Below, piece after piece: positions 1 through 8,279 of a stretch of DNA of 64,000 nucleotides. The notes under the pieces were generated by a model. That model was not told where the DNA came from, ran no database searches, and worked only from the letters and a program-made list of their open reading frames with translations. The DNA lies in the NCBI RefSeq assembly GCF_028748185.1, contig NZ_CP118164.1, forward strand, positions 5,171,814-5,235,813, read 5' to 3'. Source of the stretch: Bremerella sp. P1 (GTDB lineage Bacteria; Planctomycetota; Planctomycetia; Pirellulales; Pirellulaceae). Position 1 is the stretch's first letter, and each line of letters begins with the position of its first letter. Position numbers and translations under genes: made by a program.

Positions 1-662
1 TCTCCGTAGTGCGGTGATTGCAGCAACCGATCTACGAGCTTTTCGTAAGCATTATCTGATGTGTCGTTAACAAACTCATCAATTTCTGACAGGCTGGGTG
101 GCAATCCGATCAGGTCAAACGAAAGCCGACGGATCAATGTTTCTCGTGACGCTTCTTGCGATGGTTGTAATCCCGCAGCTTCGAGTTTATCGAGGACGAA
201 GTGGTCGATCTCGTTACGAATCCATTTCGGATTGGTGCTTTCTGGGGGCGTTTGTTTCGTCGGAGGGACATAGGCCCAGTGTTCTTGCCATGTTGCTCCA
301 GACTTGATCCATTGACGCAAGAGCGAGATTTCGTCATTCGAAAGTGTCTTTCCCGAGTCGAGCGGCGGCATGATGGAGGATTCATCGCTGGTTGTTATTC
401 TGCGCATCAGTTCGCTAGAATCCGGATCTCCGGCAACGATTGGACGCTCACCTGAATCTGCGACACCAACTGCACTCTCTCTTTGGTCAAGTCGGAATCC
501 ACCTTCACGATGATTGGCATCCGGGCCGTGACAGGCGAGGCAGCGGTCACTGAGGATAGGGCGGATATCACGATTGAAATCGATTTCGTCTGCGATACTT
601 GCCTGGGCTATCAGCAAGATTAGAGCAATTGTGAGGCGTACATGGAGTGGGTGTGTGGCCAT
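1..662 (-). CDS. Planctomycete cytochrome C / DUF1549 protein, 5' part only (continues past the left edge)
   Basis: The minus-strand frame opens with ATG at 662 and stays open to position 1, so the gene is cut by the window. Translation gives a signal peptide (residues 1-24, hydrophobic LTIALILLIAQASIA, then DEIDFN). Next comes a c-type heme motif in RCLACHGPDANHREGGFRLD (CLACH near residues 43-47), characteristic of the planctomycete cytochrome C domain (PSCyt1 family). From about residue 130 it reads HWAYVPP and then DHFVLDKLEAAGLQPS, the start of DUF1549. Full-length relatives are normally large periplasmic proteins with DUF1549 and DUF1553, often encoded with sulfatases or DUF1501 proteins; their biochemical role is not established. 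It lies downstream of two prepilin-like/lipoprotein modules and two ECF sigma factors on the same strand. Family call is firm; the function is unknown. Confidence 0.85.
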   Translation of the reverse strand, partial: MATHPLHVRLTIALILLIAQASIADEIDFNRDIRPILSDRCLACHGPDANHREGGFRLDQRESAVGVADSGERPIVAGDPDSSELMRRITTSDESSIMPPLDSGKTLSNDEISLLRQWIKSGATWQEHWAYVPPTKQTPPESTNPKWIRNEIDHFVLDKLEAAGLQPSQEASRETLIRRLSFDLIGLPPSLSEIDEFVNDTSDNAYEKLVDRLLQSPHYG

Positions 663-1064
663 ATATGTTCTTGACTACTTTGAGGAGGCTAGGAGGCGAT
701 TCAGAATGCAACGCGGGCATGTAAGCGGACAATTCTCAATCCGAAAATCAACAAGCAGATGCCTTTGCCTGTTTAGGATATTTGACTCTGAGCATTCGAT
801 GCGGTGGCTAGCCACGTCGGTCAGGCGCCAAACATGCACATGTTGTACATGTGCACCAACAAAAACGATAATGCTGTGAAACAGCCCTGGGGCATCGTTC
901 TGCTAGTTTGCCGATGCCCCAGGGACCATATTACCGCACAAAGTTTCCTGATTTCGATTATCGTTGGGGGCAGGGGGGCTTCGTGAGTTAGTCATGCCGT
1001 TGGAAAATGGTGACGGTATGCACATGAAAGTGGTTCATGGAATAGTAAGCAGATATTGTTATCA
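663..1064. other. Intergenic, no gene seen; holds two inverted repeats
   Basis: No coding frame is convincing here. It contains a small palindrome at 836-854 (arms GCACATG/CATGTGC) and the perfect hairpin listed at 885-924. It separates the 3' end of the lipoprotein gene from the start of the cytochrome gene, both on the minus strand, so any promoter for the cytochrome gene should lie here. Confidence 0.5.
885..924 (-). terminator. Perfect 13-bp inverted repeat, possible terminator of the lipoprotein transcript
   Basis: Arms CCCTGGGGCATCG (885-897) and CGATGCCCCAGGG (912-924) are perfectly complementary, with a 14-nt loop. There is no clear U-run after the stem in either direction, so it may be a factor-dependent terminator or an RNA-stabilising hairpin rather than a classical intrinsic terminator. 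Confidence 0.45.
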
Positions 1065-1532
1065 CTAGTCGGTAATGTTAATGGTCATATGAGATGGAGG
1101 GCTGTCAGTTATATCTGTTCTGATGCCAGAAAGATTGGGGTCCGCGTATTTCTTAGGAAGCAGATTCTTGGGTGCCCCAAGTTTCGAGTAGGCTGCTTGC
1201 ATCTCGTGTGGCGTAAGCTCTTTCTCGGCAACTTTCCGGACTTCCAATTTGCTAACAGTGACGGTGTAGTTTCCAGGCAACGCCCCTTGAACTTGATGTT
1301 GTGGACTAAGGTACGTGAAAATCGTGAATTGTCCTTCAGCGTCTGTTAGTCCACTACCGGAACGTCCGTCTGCGCTGGATGGAATTAGCACCACTAAGGC
1401 ATCTTCAACCGGCTTCCCGTTGTAGATCACCTCGCCTGAAACCGGATACGTCTTTGGGAGGCCGTGTTCTGAGCATCCTGATAGGAACAATAATGAAAAT
1501 ACAATTATGACAAGCAAAGTTCGATGGCACAT
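1065..1532 (-). CDS. Small lipoprotein, carboxypeptidase-regulatory-like fold (copy 1 of a duplicated module)
   Basis: 155 residues. A hydrophobic leader ends in a lipobox, FLSGC (Cys20), so the protein is probably lipidated and anchored in the cell envelope. The mature part begins YPVSGEVIYNGKPVEDA and continues with a short beta-rich domain (DAEGQFTIFTY, GNYTVTVSKLEV) of the kind seen in carboxypeptidase-regulatory-like or transthyretin-like small planctomycete lipoproteins. The C-terminal part has KNLLPKKYADPNLSGI. It follows a DUF1559 gene by 115 nt, and an AAGGAG lies upstream of the ATG. A close paralogue is encoded at 3224-3691, sharing YPVxGEVIYNG and LPKKYAxPNxSGI. Such lipoproteins very often sit next to DUF1559 genes in planctomycetes. 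Exact function unknown. Confidence 0.85.
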   Translation of the reverse strand: MCHRTLLVIIVFSLLFLSGCSEHGLPKTYPVSGEVIYNGKPVEDALVVLIPSSADGRSGSGLTDAEGQFTIFTYLSPQHQVQGALPGNYTVTVSKLEVRKVAEKELTPHEMQAAYSKLGAPKNLLPKKYADPNLSGIRTDITDSPPSHMTINITD

Positions 1533-1647
1533 TTGTCATGTGCTCCTTCTGCAGGAGATTAGATAGATCGAGTATTGATTGAGCTGGCCAGATCATGCTC
1601 TGCTTGCTACCTCTTTGCCAACTGCAATCTGCAGAATGTCTTTGTCG

Positions 1648-2637
1648 TTAGTATTCGCCGATGACGCCACCGTCTGATTTGTCGCCGAGGCGAGCATAGG
1701 TCAAGCGGTCTAGCGTCTCGCTTAGAAAGTGGACCGACCCATCCCCCATCGCAAATTGGCAGCCGCCTGGATGTGCTGACTTAAACCCGAATGTAGCGTT
1801 CCAGTTACTACTATTGTTGGAGAAGCAGGTGTGGGAGCCATAACGAGGATCGCTGGGGCATGTCGGGAAGTTGATTGGAGCAGTCGTGGCATACCAAAGT
1901 GAGTCTGGCCAGGCCCATCCCCAGGGTGCGAATGTCTGGCAAGTCATCCGAATTTCTCCCATGAGGATAGTATTTGTCAGTCCGTCAGTGAGATCACGGA
2001 AATTCGCCGAATAAGGTACAAATCGACCACGCCCAAAAGGTCCTGACACAGATTGATCGCCGTAGTCTGATCGTACATTTCCGCGATTAAACGGGTCTTC
2101 GCCATCGTTGTCTGTATCGAGGCCAAGTCCAGAAGGGTAGGCTCCTGCAATAGCTATAAGATTGCAGCCTGCTGCCGACTCCATTTTCTGTGCACCAATA
2201 CTTGGCGCATAACTGGCACGAGCCATTCCCTGCGATGTGGGGTTGCTAACACCTGGGTCGCTCGGGCATTGGTAAGTTACGATCGTGTACTCGCCAACTG
2301 ATTTTCCATTGACTTGGTAAAGCGTCAGGTTGTTGTTTTTCAGATCGATCCCGTCATAGAGAGCTGTTTGTTCAACGAAAGGGAGTAACCCAATAAGCAC
2401 GCACATATTATTTCCAGGAGTTGTGCCGTACCAGTTTATTGGAAGTCGCCCTATTGTATCGTGGTAATTATGTAGCCCCAGGCCAAGTTGCTTAAGGTTG
2501 TTCTGGCAACTCATTCGCCGTGCTGCCTCTCGCGCCTGCTGGACTGCGGGTAGGAGAAGTGCGATCAAGATGCCAATAATTGCGATGACGACGAGAAGTT
2601 CAACCAGCGTGAACCCGCGTAGATGCCGAGTCTTCAT
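1648..2637 (-). CDS. DUF1559 prepilin-like protein (copy 1 of a duplicated module)
   Basis: 329 residues. The N-terminus reads [16 protein letters not shown], a type IV prepilin/pseudopilin cleavage and methylation motif with the conserved Glu, followed by [14 protein letters not shown]. This hydrophobic helix is the hallmark of planctomycete DUF1559 proteins (also called SBP_bac_10). The C-terminus has the family signature [17 protein letters not shown] followed by a GGVIGEY end. The start has an AAGGAG about 7 nt upstream (2645-2650 on the plus strand reads CTCCTT). It is probably exported and processed by a prepilin peptidase to become a surface or periplasmic pseudopilin; no gene in this window encodes assembly machinery apart from a GspF-like fragment at 47.6 kb. 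It is strongly similar along its length to the protein at 3795-4796. Confidence 0.93.
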   Translation of the reverse strand: MKTRHLRGFTLVELLVVIAIIGILIALLLPAVQQAREAARRMSCQNNLKQLGLGLHNYHDTIGRLPINWYGTTPGNNMCVLIGLLPFVEQTALYDGIDLKNNNLTLYQVNGKSVGEYTIVTYQCPSDPGVSNPTSQGMARASYAPSIGAQKMESAAGCNLIAIAGAYPSGLGLDTDNDGEDPFNRGNVRSDYGDQSVSGPFGRGRFVPYSANFRDLTDGLTNTILMGEIRMTCQTFAPWGWAWPDSLWYATTAPINFPTCPSDPRYGSHTCFSNNSSNWNATFGFKSAHPGGCQFAMGDGSVHFLSETLDRLTYARLGDKSDGGVIGEY

Positions 2638-3223
2638 TCAAACGCTCCTTGGTAAATACACGATGAGAAGATGCCTGGAGGAAGCTCCTGTAAGGTAAGT
2701 TGGCCCGACATGCAAGTCAATGGTTGTTGGTGAAAAATGTCCTTGATATACCGCGTTAATGGATTTTCCGAGAAGGAGTCAACCCGTTATGAGAAATGTT
2801 TTGGCGCAGGTGTGGCGAATCTCATTGCTTGCCTGTTCTTTTGCTGATTAATCTCGCTGGCAAATATAGAAAGGTTTCGAGTCGAATGGAGCAAGGCGGT
2901 TGTTGGCAGGCGATCACTTGACCTGCATGCCTATCGCATCGAATGAGAGTCCAAACGCTTGGCTCGGCATGACGGGGCTAAATGAATGCCTTGGACTCAG
3001 CATCTTAGAACTTCTGAGTGATCGCCGCCGCATCTAGTGCCCCAAGCGACACGGCGATAGAATCTCGGGGGCATTGATAGTGGGCTTAGGGATAGCTGGA
3101 AGCGAAGGGGCCATAGGGCTATTCGATGAGGTTCGACATTCACTGTTTTGTAAGCCAGCTGGTCTTGCCTGAGGCTCAAGTTGGTATCAGCTTTATCTCA
3201 AGCCTTAGGCACGACTGAAGACG
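2638..3223. other. Intergenic between two prepilin/lipoprotein modules, no gene seen
   Basis: 586 nt with no frame that shows protein-like composition or a family motif on either strand. The right end lies just past the lipoprotein stop; the left end carries the AAGGAG ribosome-binding site of the DUF1559 gene at 2637. Promoter elements for module 1 probably lie here but none is distinctive. No strong hairpin was seen. Confidence 0.4.
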
Positions 3224-3691
3224 CTAGTCTTTAAGCTCGATTCTGAGGTGTTCGGGAGGATTGTCTGTCACTTTCACTTTTATCCCTGATCGATTGGGGT
3301 TCGCGTACTTCTTGGGGAGCAAATTCTTGGGAGGGCCTAGCTTTGAGAAAGCCGCTTCCGCTTCCTGCGGATCAAGCCCTGTTTCGTCAATGCTTCGCAC
3401 TTCAAGCTTGCTAACGGTAACGAAATAATCACCTGGAATCGCCCCCTTGGCCTGATGCTGGGGGCTAACATAGGTGGTTATCGAAAATTGCCCACTGGCG
3501 TCAGAGGTCCCACTTCCTGAGCGTCCGATCGAACCTGAAGGGATAAGTGCCACTGTGGCCCCTTCTACAGGGTTGCCGTTGTAGATTACCTCTCCGGTGA
3601 CTGGATATGACTCGGTCAGGCTGGCTTTTGAGCAGCCTGCCAGCAAGAGGAAAGGCATAGTAAATACAGGCAGAGCGGTTGAGAGGTGCAT
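3224..3691 (-). CDS. Small lipoprotein (copy 2 of a duplicated module)
   Basis: 155 residues, the same length as its paralogue at 1065-1532. The leader MHLSTALPVFTMPFLLLAGC ends in a lipobox (LAGC), then YPVTGEVIYNGNPVEGA, a beta-rich domain with GQFSITTYVSPQHQ, and a C-terminal KNLLPKKYANPNRSGIKV. An AAGGAA lies 9 nt upstream of the ATG. It follows a DUF1559 gene by 103 nt, and that gap contains a 13-bp inverted repeat (3740-3781). Membership of the small envelope lipoprotein group is clear; function is not known. The near-identical architecture and neighbour order show that the pair arose by duplication of a two-gene unit. Confidence 0.85.
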   Translation of the reverse strand: MHLSTALPVFTMPFLLLAGCSKASLTESYPVTGEVIYNGNPVEGATVALIPSGSIGRSGSGTSDASGQFSITTYVSPQHQAKGAIPGDYFVTVSKLEVRSIDETGLDPQEAEAAFSKLGPPKNLLPKKYANPNRSGIKVKVTDNPPEHLRIELKD

Positions 3692-3739
3692 GCTATCAGT
3701 TCCTTGCGCAGGGGATTTTTCTCAGTGTTTCGCAGCGAG

Positions 3740-3781
3740 TGAACTGGCTAGGGGGCATGGTGTTGCAGCCTAGCCAGTTCA
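3740..3781. repeat. 13-bp perfect inverted repeat between DUF1559 and lipoprotein genes
   Basis: Arms TGAACTGGCTAGG (3740-3752) and CCTAGCCAGTTCA (3769-3781) with a 16-nt spacer. It lies in the 103-nt gap between the prepilin-like gene and its lipoprotein. There is no U-run, so it may be a partial terminator or an mRNA-stabilising structure that sets different expression levels for the two genes. Confidence 0.55.
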
Positions 3782-3794
3782 AATTTGAAGTGAA

Positions 3795-4796
3795 TCAGAA
3801 TTCGCCAATAACGCCGCCGTCCGACTTGTCACCTAAGCGGGCATAGGTCAATCGGTCAATTGTTTCCGGAAGGAAGTGAACTGACCCATCTCCTAGCACA
3901 AACTGGCAGCCACCAGGGTGAGCAGATTTGAATCCAAATATGGCGTTCCAATTGTTGCTGGCATTGGAGAAGCAGGTATTTGATCCGTAACCTGCATCAC
4001 CTGGGCAAGTCGGAAAATTGATGGGGGCGGTAGTCGCATACCAGAGCCCTTCCGACCAAGCCCATCCCCAGGGGGCAAAAGTTTGGCATGCCATTCTCAT
4101 TTCACCCATCAGGATCGTGTTTGCCGTCCCGTCAGTAATATCAGCGAATCTAGCCGAGTATGGAGAGATATTGCCTCGACCAAATGGGCCTGAGATTGCT
4201 TGGTCCCCATAATCTGATCTGGCGTTACCGCGATTAAAAGGATCTTCGCCATCTCCGTCGGTGTCGAGACCTAGGCCAGTCGGATACGCTCCGACAGTTG
4301 CCAGGAGGTTGCAGCCAGCAGCGGACTCCATTTTTTGCGAACCAATGCTTGGGGCATAGCTGCCTCGTGCCGCGCCAGTTGATGGATTGCGTGTGCTTAC
4401 GCTTGGATCACTTGGGCATTGGTAAGCTTCGATGACATGGTCGCATACACGCTTTCCATTAACGGGGTACAGGGTGATATTAGAGCTCATGTCGATTCCA
4501 TCGAACAATGCAGACTGTTCGATGAACGGAAGCAGCCCAATCATGACGGACATGTTATTTCCATTTGCCGTGTTAACGTTGCTTAGCAAGTTATTCATCG
4601 GAAACCGCCCCATAACATCGTGGTAGTTATGAAGCGCTAGGCCTAGTTGTTTTAGGTTGTTCTGGCAGCTCATTCGACGTGCTGCCTCGCGCGCCTGCTG
4701 GACAGCAGGTAGTAGAAGCGCAATTAAAACGCCAATGATTGCAATGACTACGAGTAGCTCTACCAGAGTAAAGCCTCGATGATGTCGAATAGTCAT
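3795..4796 (-). CDS. DUF1559 prepilin-like protein (copy 2 of a duplicated module)
   Basis: 333 residues. The N-terminal class III prepilin motif [16 protein letters not shown] is followed by [14 protein letters not shown]. The middle shares [20 protein letters not shown] with only small changes relative to copy 1, and the C-terminus has [17 protein letters not shown] and GGVIGEF. A ribosome-binding site (AAGGAG, plus-strand CTCCTT at 4804-4809) precedes the ATG. It is expected to be an exported pseudopilin-like protein. The conserved [10 protein letters not shown] segment between the two copies is not a general DUF1559 feature that I recognise and may mark a subfamily. Confidence 0.93.
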   Translation of the reverse strand: MTIRHHRGFTLVELLVVIAIIGVLIALLLPAVQQAREAARRMSCQNNLKQLGLALHNYHDVMGRFPMNNLLSNVNTANGNNMSVMIGLLPFIEQSALFDGIDMSSNITLYPVNGKRVCDHVIEAYQCPSDPSVSTRNPSTGAARGSYAPSIGSQKMESAAGCNLLATVGAYPTGLGLDTDGDGEDPFNRGNARSDYGDQAISGPFGRGNISPYSARFADITDGTANTILMGEMRMACQTFAPWGWAWSEGLWYATTAPINFPTCPGDAGYGSNTCFSNASNNWNAIFGFKSAHPGGCQFVLGDGSVHFLPETIDRLTYARLGDKSDGGVIGEF

Positions 4797-5391
4797 TCAA
4801 AAACTCCTTACAAAAAGCATGACGAGAAAAAGATTAGACAGGTTTTGAAGTGGACTGTATGGCCCAAATTGTGCTGTGCTTGGGTGAAGTAGGTTTCTGT
4901 GTACTCAATGTGCAGGTTGGTGTTGAGCGTCAGAAATACAGGGGCTTTCTGTCTGCCAGAAGCTGGCCATATTGCCCCCGTCCTGCAGTGAAAGTCGGTT
5001 GAATGCTAGGCAGTTGATATTGTGGTCCGCTTCAACGAGCAGTCCGCGAACTGTTCAACGAGGTTATTCTTCTCCACCTACTCGGCTCCTCTCAAGAGTG
5101 GGGATGTGTAAATGGTGTTAGAGACATCCGTTGAAATGAATATTCGGATATCTGTTTTAGTGTTGTACAAATGGACCTATGTCTTACCTGGATTTGTCGT
5201 TTTAATACCTGGAAATCCTGTTGATTACTAAATATGACACGAGGTTAGAAATTGCTTGTATCGAAATGTCCTTCCATCTTGTCGCCGAAGTGCCAAACAA
5301 TCTAACATCGTCGTTGCGTGGGATCGGCTTTCAAAATTCCTTGGGGGGGCTAGTTGCGATCTAGGGAAGGCGGTTAGGGTAAAGAAGCACA
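4797..5391. other. Intergenic between sigma factor gene and module 2, no gene seen
   Basis: 595 A+T-rich nucleotides. No credible coding frame. It lies between the stop of the ECF sigma gene (5392) and the first prepilin-like gene, so a promoter recognised by one of the neighbouring sigma factors could lie here; I could not pick out a convincing -35/-10 pair. Confidence 0.4.
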
Positions 5392-5958
5392 TCACTCATT
5401 TTCTTTTGCCAGGTCGAGCGTGCTGTCGATGCATTCAACTAGTCTGCGACGGATTTTGTTCAAGCGGTTGTAAAGCGTTTGAACTGCCCGTTCCATCTGT
5501 TCTGCGATATCTTTAATCGAATGGTCTTCACTGTAGGCCATACGAACCAGGTCTTGGTCTTCCAGGTTGAGTTTGCCCATGCACCGTTCAAGTGCCTCGG
5601 TCCGTTCGTCGCTTCGGCGTTGACGTTTCACTCGCTCATCGGCAATGCTAGAAATCAGGTCGTTGCTAAAGCACAGTCGATGTCTTCCTGATACACGGAG
5701 GTAGTTGCGGACCGTAAACTGGGCAATTCCGCATGCCCACGCACAAAAGTCACGATCTTGTTCGAATTCATCAAACTTCTGCCACAAAATTAGACTCGTC
5801 TTTTGGAACACGTCTTCAGCGTCAGTCCGGTTGGGAAGCAGGGTAAAGATAAAGGCGAAAATTCTACGGTGGTCGCGAGAAAAGCACGTGACAAATTGTG
5901 GGTTCTCTATATCCTCCTCGAGGAGAAAATCGGGGGTCTCGATGTTGTTGTCATTCAC
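5392..5958 (-). CDS. ECF-type RNA polymerase sigma factor
   Basis: 188 residues. Region 2 is visible around residues 25-90: RDHRRIFAFIFTLLPNRTDAEDVFQKTSLILWQKF, then DFCAWACGIAQFTVRNYLR, as in the Rhodopirellula/Verrucomicrobium-type ECF sigma family. Region 4 (about 125-180) carries a helix-turn-helix in SIKDIAEQMERAVQTLYNRL. No ribosome-binding site is obvious before the ATG. It sits downstream of a FecR/LamG gene and upstream of two prepilin/lipoprotein modules on the same strand. By analogy with other planctomycete clusters it may direct transcription of the neighbouring envelope genes, but that is inference. Two sigma genes flanking one FecR gene is unusual. Confidence 0.88.
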   Translation of the reverse strand: MNDNNIETPDFLLEEDIENPQFVTCFSRDHRRIFAFIFTLLPNRTDAEDVFQKTSLILWQKFDEFEQDRDFCAWACGIAQFTVRNYLRVSGRHRLCFSNDLISSIADERVKRQRRSDERTEALERCMGKLNLEDQDLVRMAYSEDHSIKDIAEQMERAVQTLYNRLNKIRRRLVECIDSTLDLAKENE

Positions 5959-6081
5959 GTTACTGTCTTCTGGCGGCCAAATTGGGAAGCCATAACGCCC
6001 AATAGTTGGTCGTCCTAAGGGGCACTCTGTATCTCGGTGTGAAATATCCTGGGGATGTTTCTCTGATGACTCTTTGTTTGG

Positions 6082-7746
6082 CTATTCATCTAATTCGAGC
6101 AGGGCCGCTTCGTAGACTTGGGTGATGCTCTCTGCAGACAAAGCTCGATCGAATATTGTCAACTCATCGATTCTTCCGTGCCAAAAGCCAGGGTTTCTTT
6201 CGTCAGGTTGAGTGCAGTCTGGGGTAAGTTTTGCTCCGATCCCTAGAGAGACAGGACCATCAACTGCAAGGCCGTCACACTTCGAAGATCCAACTTCCTT
6301 GCCATTTCGATAGAGTGTTAGGGCTTCGCCATTGACAACAAAGGCGACATGCTGCCAGGTGCCAAGTGGAAGCGGCTCATGCTCACGCACTTTGATTAAT
6401 GATTTGGATTTGTCACGAACTTGTACTTCAAGGTCCCCGTGATGATTGTGAAGGCCAAAATGGAATTGTCCGCCCATTCCGTAAGGCTGATTGTTTTCGT
6501 CAAGCTCAATTGCCCAGTGCTTAGCGATGGCCGCCCAGTGCGGTCGGCTATCAGCCTTGACCCATGCACATACGGTCATTTGGCCTGTGGAAATCGGCAA
6601 GAACTCTGGGACTTTAGCGTACGCGTGAGATGTTGGCCCACGCAGGTAAAGTGAGTTGCCAACTCGCCCTGGCTTGTAGGGTAGGAACTCCATCTGGTCG
6701 ACCAGAAGTACAGCTTCCGACTGGCGTGAGCCGTAGTCAGGTAGGGTCATGCCGTTGGCTGAGGGCTCCATCTTGAAAAAGTGTACGGGCCGCATTTGGC
6801 TCATGTACTCCTCGTAGCGACTCATACTAGATTGGGAATCAGCAAGATTTCGGACAAACCTATCGCGGTCGATATCAATGCCTTCAGCAATGCCGCTACG
6901 GGGGCCTACGCGAGTCGCCTGGTTTGTGATTAGCCTTAGGCCCTTATGTCCTTCGGGGGCGAGTTTCGGTGTTACTCCCACTTCGCCACTGAAGACATGT
7001 ACTTCGCTTGCACGGTCTGGGGAGACATCGACTGAAAATTCTGTTCCGTAATCAACTAGCGCGATGGAAGGTGTTTCCACCATGAATCCAATTCCTTCAA
7101 GTGGAACGGTCGCTGATGCACGTCCAAGATGCAACAACAGTTTCTGGTCGCTAATGATTTCGAATTCCGCGGGAGATTCAATAATAACTTCCACATTGCT
7201 ATTGAACGTTATTTCGACTAGCCCATCGGAAAAGTAATAGCGACCTCTTCTTAGTGATTCGCCTTCCTTGATCTCTATGTCAAAGCTCGGGACAGTTAGC
7301 AAGGCGTCTCCGCGCGTGCGAGTCAAGAATGCATGGACCTCTCGTTTGTCCCAGGGGATTTGTGCCTCATCGTGTGCATGTTTTCCCTGTTCGATAGGAA
7401 CAAATGTCACGCTTGGGGGTTGAGAAATAATCCATGCACCACATGCAAGTAGTAGAATCCAGGATGCCATCGTGCATAATTGCCAACACCAAATTGCTGT
7501 TGGAGGTTTGGTTTTAATGCACACGTCATGCCCGGTGTATTCAGTTCCGTGAAGCAGGGTTTCGGGGATGACACCGTACTCCCAGGACATCATGGCATGC
7601 GTCTGGCAAGACTCGACATAGCGTCGTTGGAGCTCTGTATCTTTTGACACCAGATCCGCAAGTGTTTTGCGTTCGTGGATAGACAACTTGTCGTCCAGGA
7701 AGGCACTGATAAGACTGGCGAATTCTTTCTCTGCTTCAGAGGACAT
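6082..7746 (-). CDS. FecR-domain membrane protein with C-terminal LamG/concanavalin-like domain
   Basis: 554 residues from the ATG at 7746, chosen because it follows the sigma factor stop by 2 nt and has GGAG upstream; an in-frame ATG at 7782 would overlap that gene. The cytoplasmic N-terminus (about 1-85) has a short helical anti-sigma-like segment (SAFLDDKLSIHERKTLADLV). One membrane helix follows (near 92-111, MASWILLLACGAWIIS). The FecR domain (about 140-240) contains VEVIIESPAEFEI and ALVDYGTEFSVDV. The C-terminal half (about 355-550) is a LamG-like jellyroll: MTVCAWVKADSRPHW, WQHVAFVVNGEALTLYRNGK, GRIDELTIFDRALS. In planctomycetes such proteins are encoded directly after an ECF sigma gene and probably act as membrane-bound regulators of it, with the outer domain sensing or binding a polysaccharide. 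The last point is inference. Confidence 0.87.
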   Translation of the reverse strand: MSSEAEKEFASLISAFLDDKLSIHERKTLADLVSKDTELQRRYVESCQTHAMMSWEYGVIPETLLHGTEYTGHDVCIKTKPPTAIWCWQLCTMASWILLLACGAWIISQPPSVTFVPIEQGKHAHDEAQIPWDKREVHAFLTRTRGDALLTVPSFDIEIKEGESLRRGRYYFSDGLVEITFNSNVEVIIESPAEFEIISDQKLLLHLGRASATVPLEGIGFMVETPSIALVDYGTEFSVDVSPDRASEVHVFSGEVGVTPKLAPEGHKGLRLITNQATRVGPRSGIAEGIDIDRDRFVRNLADSQSSMSRYEEYMSQMRPVHFFKMEPSANGMTLPDYGSRQSEAVLLVDQMEFLPYKPGRVGNSLYLRGPTSHAYAKVPEFLPISTGQMTVCAWVKADSRPHWAAIAKHWAIELDENNQPYGMGGQFHFGLHNHHGDLEVQVRDKSKSLIKVREHEPLPLGTWQHVAFVVNGEALTLYRNGKEVGSSKCDGLAVDGPVSLGIGAKLTPDCTQPDERNPGFWHGRIDELTIFDRALSAESITQVYEAALLELDE

Positions 7747-7748
7747 AG

Positions 7749-8279
7749 CTACATGTTCTCCGCCAAGTTCTTCTTGACGCATAGTGCAAGATTTTCACGC
7801 GCTCGAAAGAGCAATTGTTTGACAGCATTTACACTTTTTGCCGTTTCCGTTGCAATTGCTTGCAAGGTCGCTCCGCTACGGTATCGTTTTTCAATAGCAT
7901 TTCGCTGATTCGTGCTTAATTTCTGAATACATTGTTCCAAGTGTCGCTGCCTTTCTACGAACGTTTCGTCGCTTTCACAGGCCAGTCGGGATATCTTATC
8001 CAATGCCTCGTTGTCAAAAACGAGGTATTCACGCTGCGAACGTGTTCGATATGCAAGAACTTGGAAGTAAGCAATGCGGAAAGACCATGCGGCGAAATTT
8101 GTTCCCGGTTCATATCGATCGGCATTTTGCCATAACACGACATTCGTTTGTTGTAGGATATCGTCTGATTCGTTTCTGTCGGATACTAGTGATAAAATGT
8201 ATGCATAGAGACGACTTTGGTAAGTAGTTAATAGTTGGATGAATTTTCCGGATTCATTCATTGGCCCTGCTATATTCAT
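7749..8279 (-). CDS. ECF-type RNA polymerase sigma factor
   Basis: 176 residues (170 if the second ATG at 8261 is used; that one has AGGG close upstream). Region 2 at about residues 15-75 reads YQSRLYAYILSLVSDRNESDDILQQTNVVLWQN and FAAWSFRIAYFQVLAYR. Region 4 at about 115-165 has LSTNQRNAIEKRYRSGATLQAIA and SVNAVKQLLFRARENL, a helix-turn-helix. It is followed after 2 nt by the FecR/LamG gene, the usual sigma/FecR order, suggesting co-transcription and functional pairing. It is clearly divergent from the sigma factor at 5392-5958, so the two are not a recent duplication. Confidence 0.9.
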   Translation of the reverse strand: MNIAGPMNESGKFIQLLTTYQSRLYAYILSLVSDRNESDDILQQTNVVLWQNADRYEPGTNFAAWSFRIAYFQVLAYRTRSQREYLVFDNEALDKISRLACESDETFVERQRHLEQCIQKLSTNQRNAIEKRYRSGATLQAIATETAKSVNAVKQLLFRARENLALCVKKNLAENM

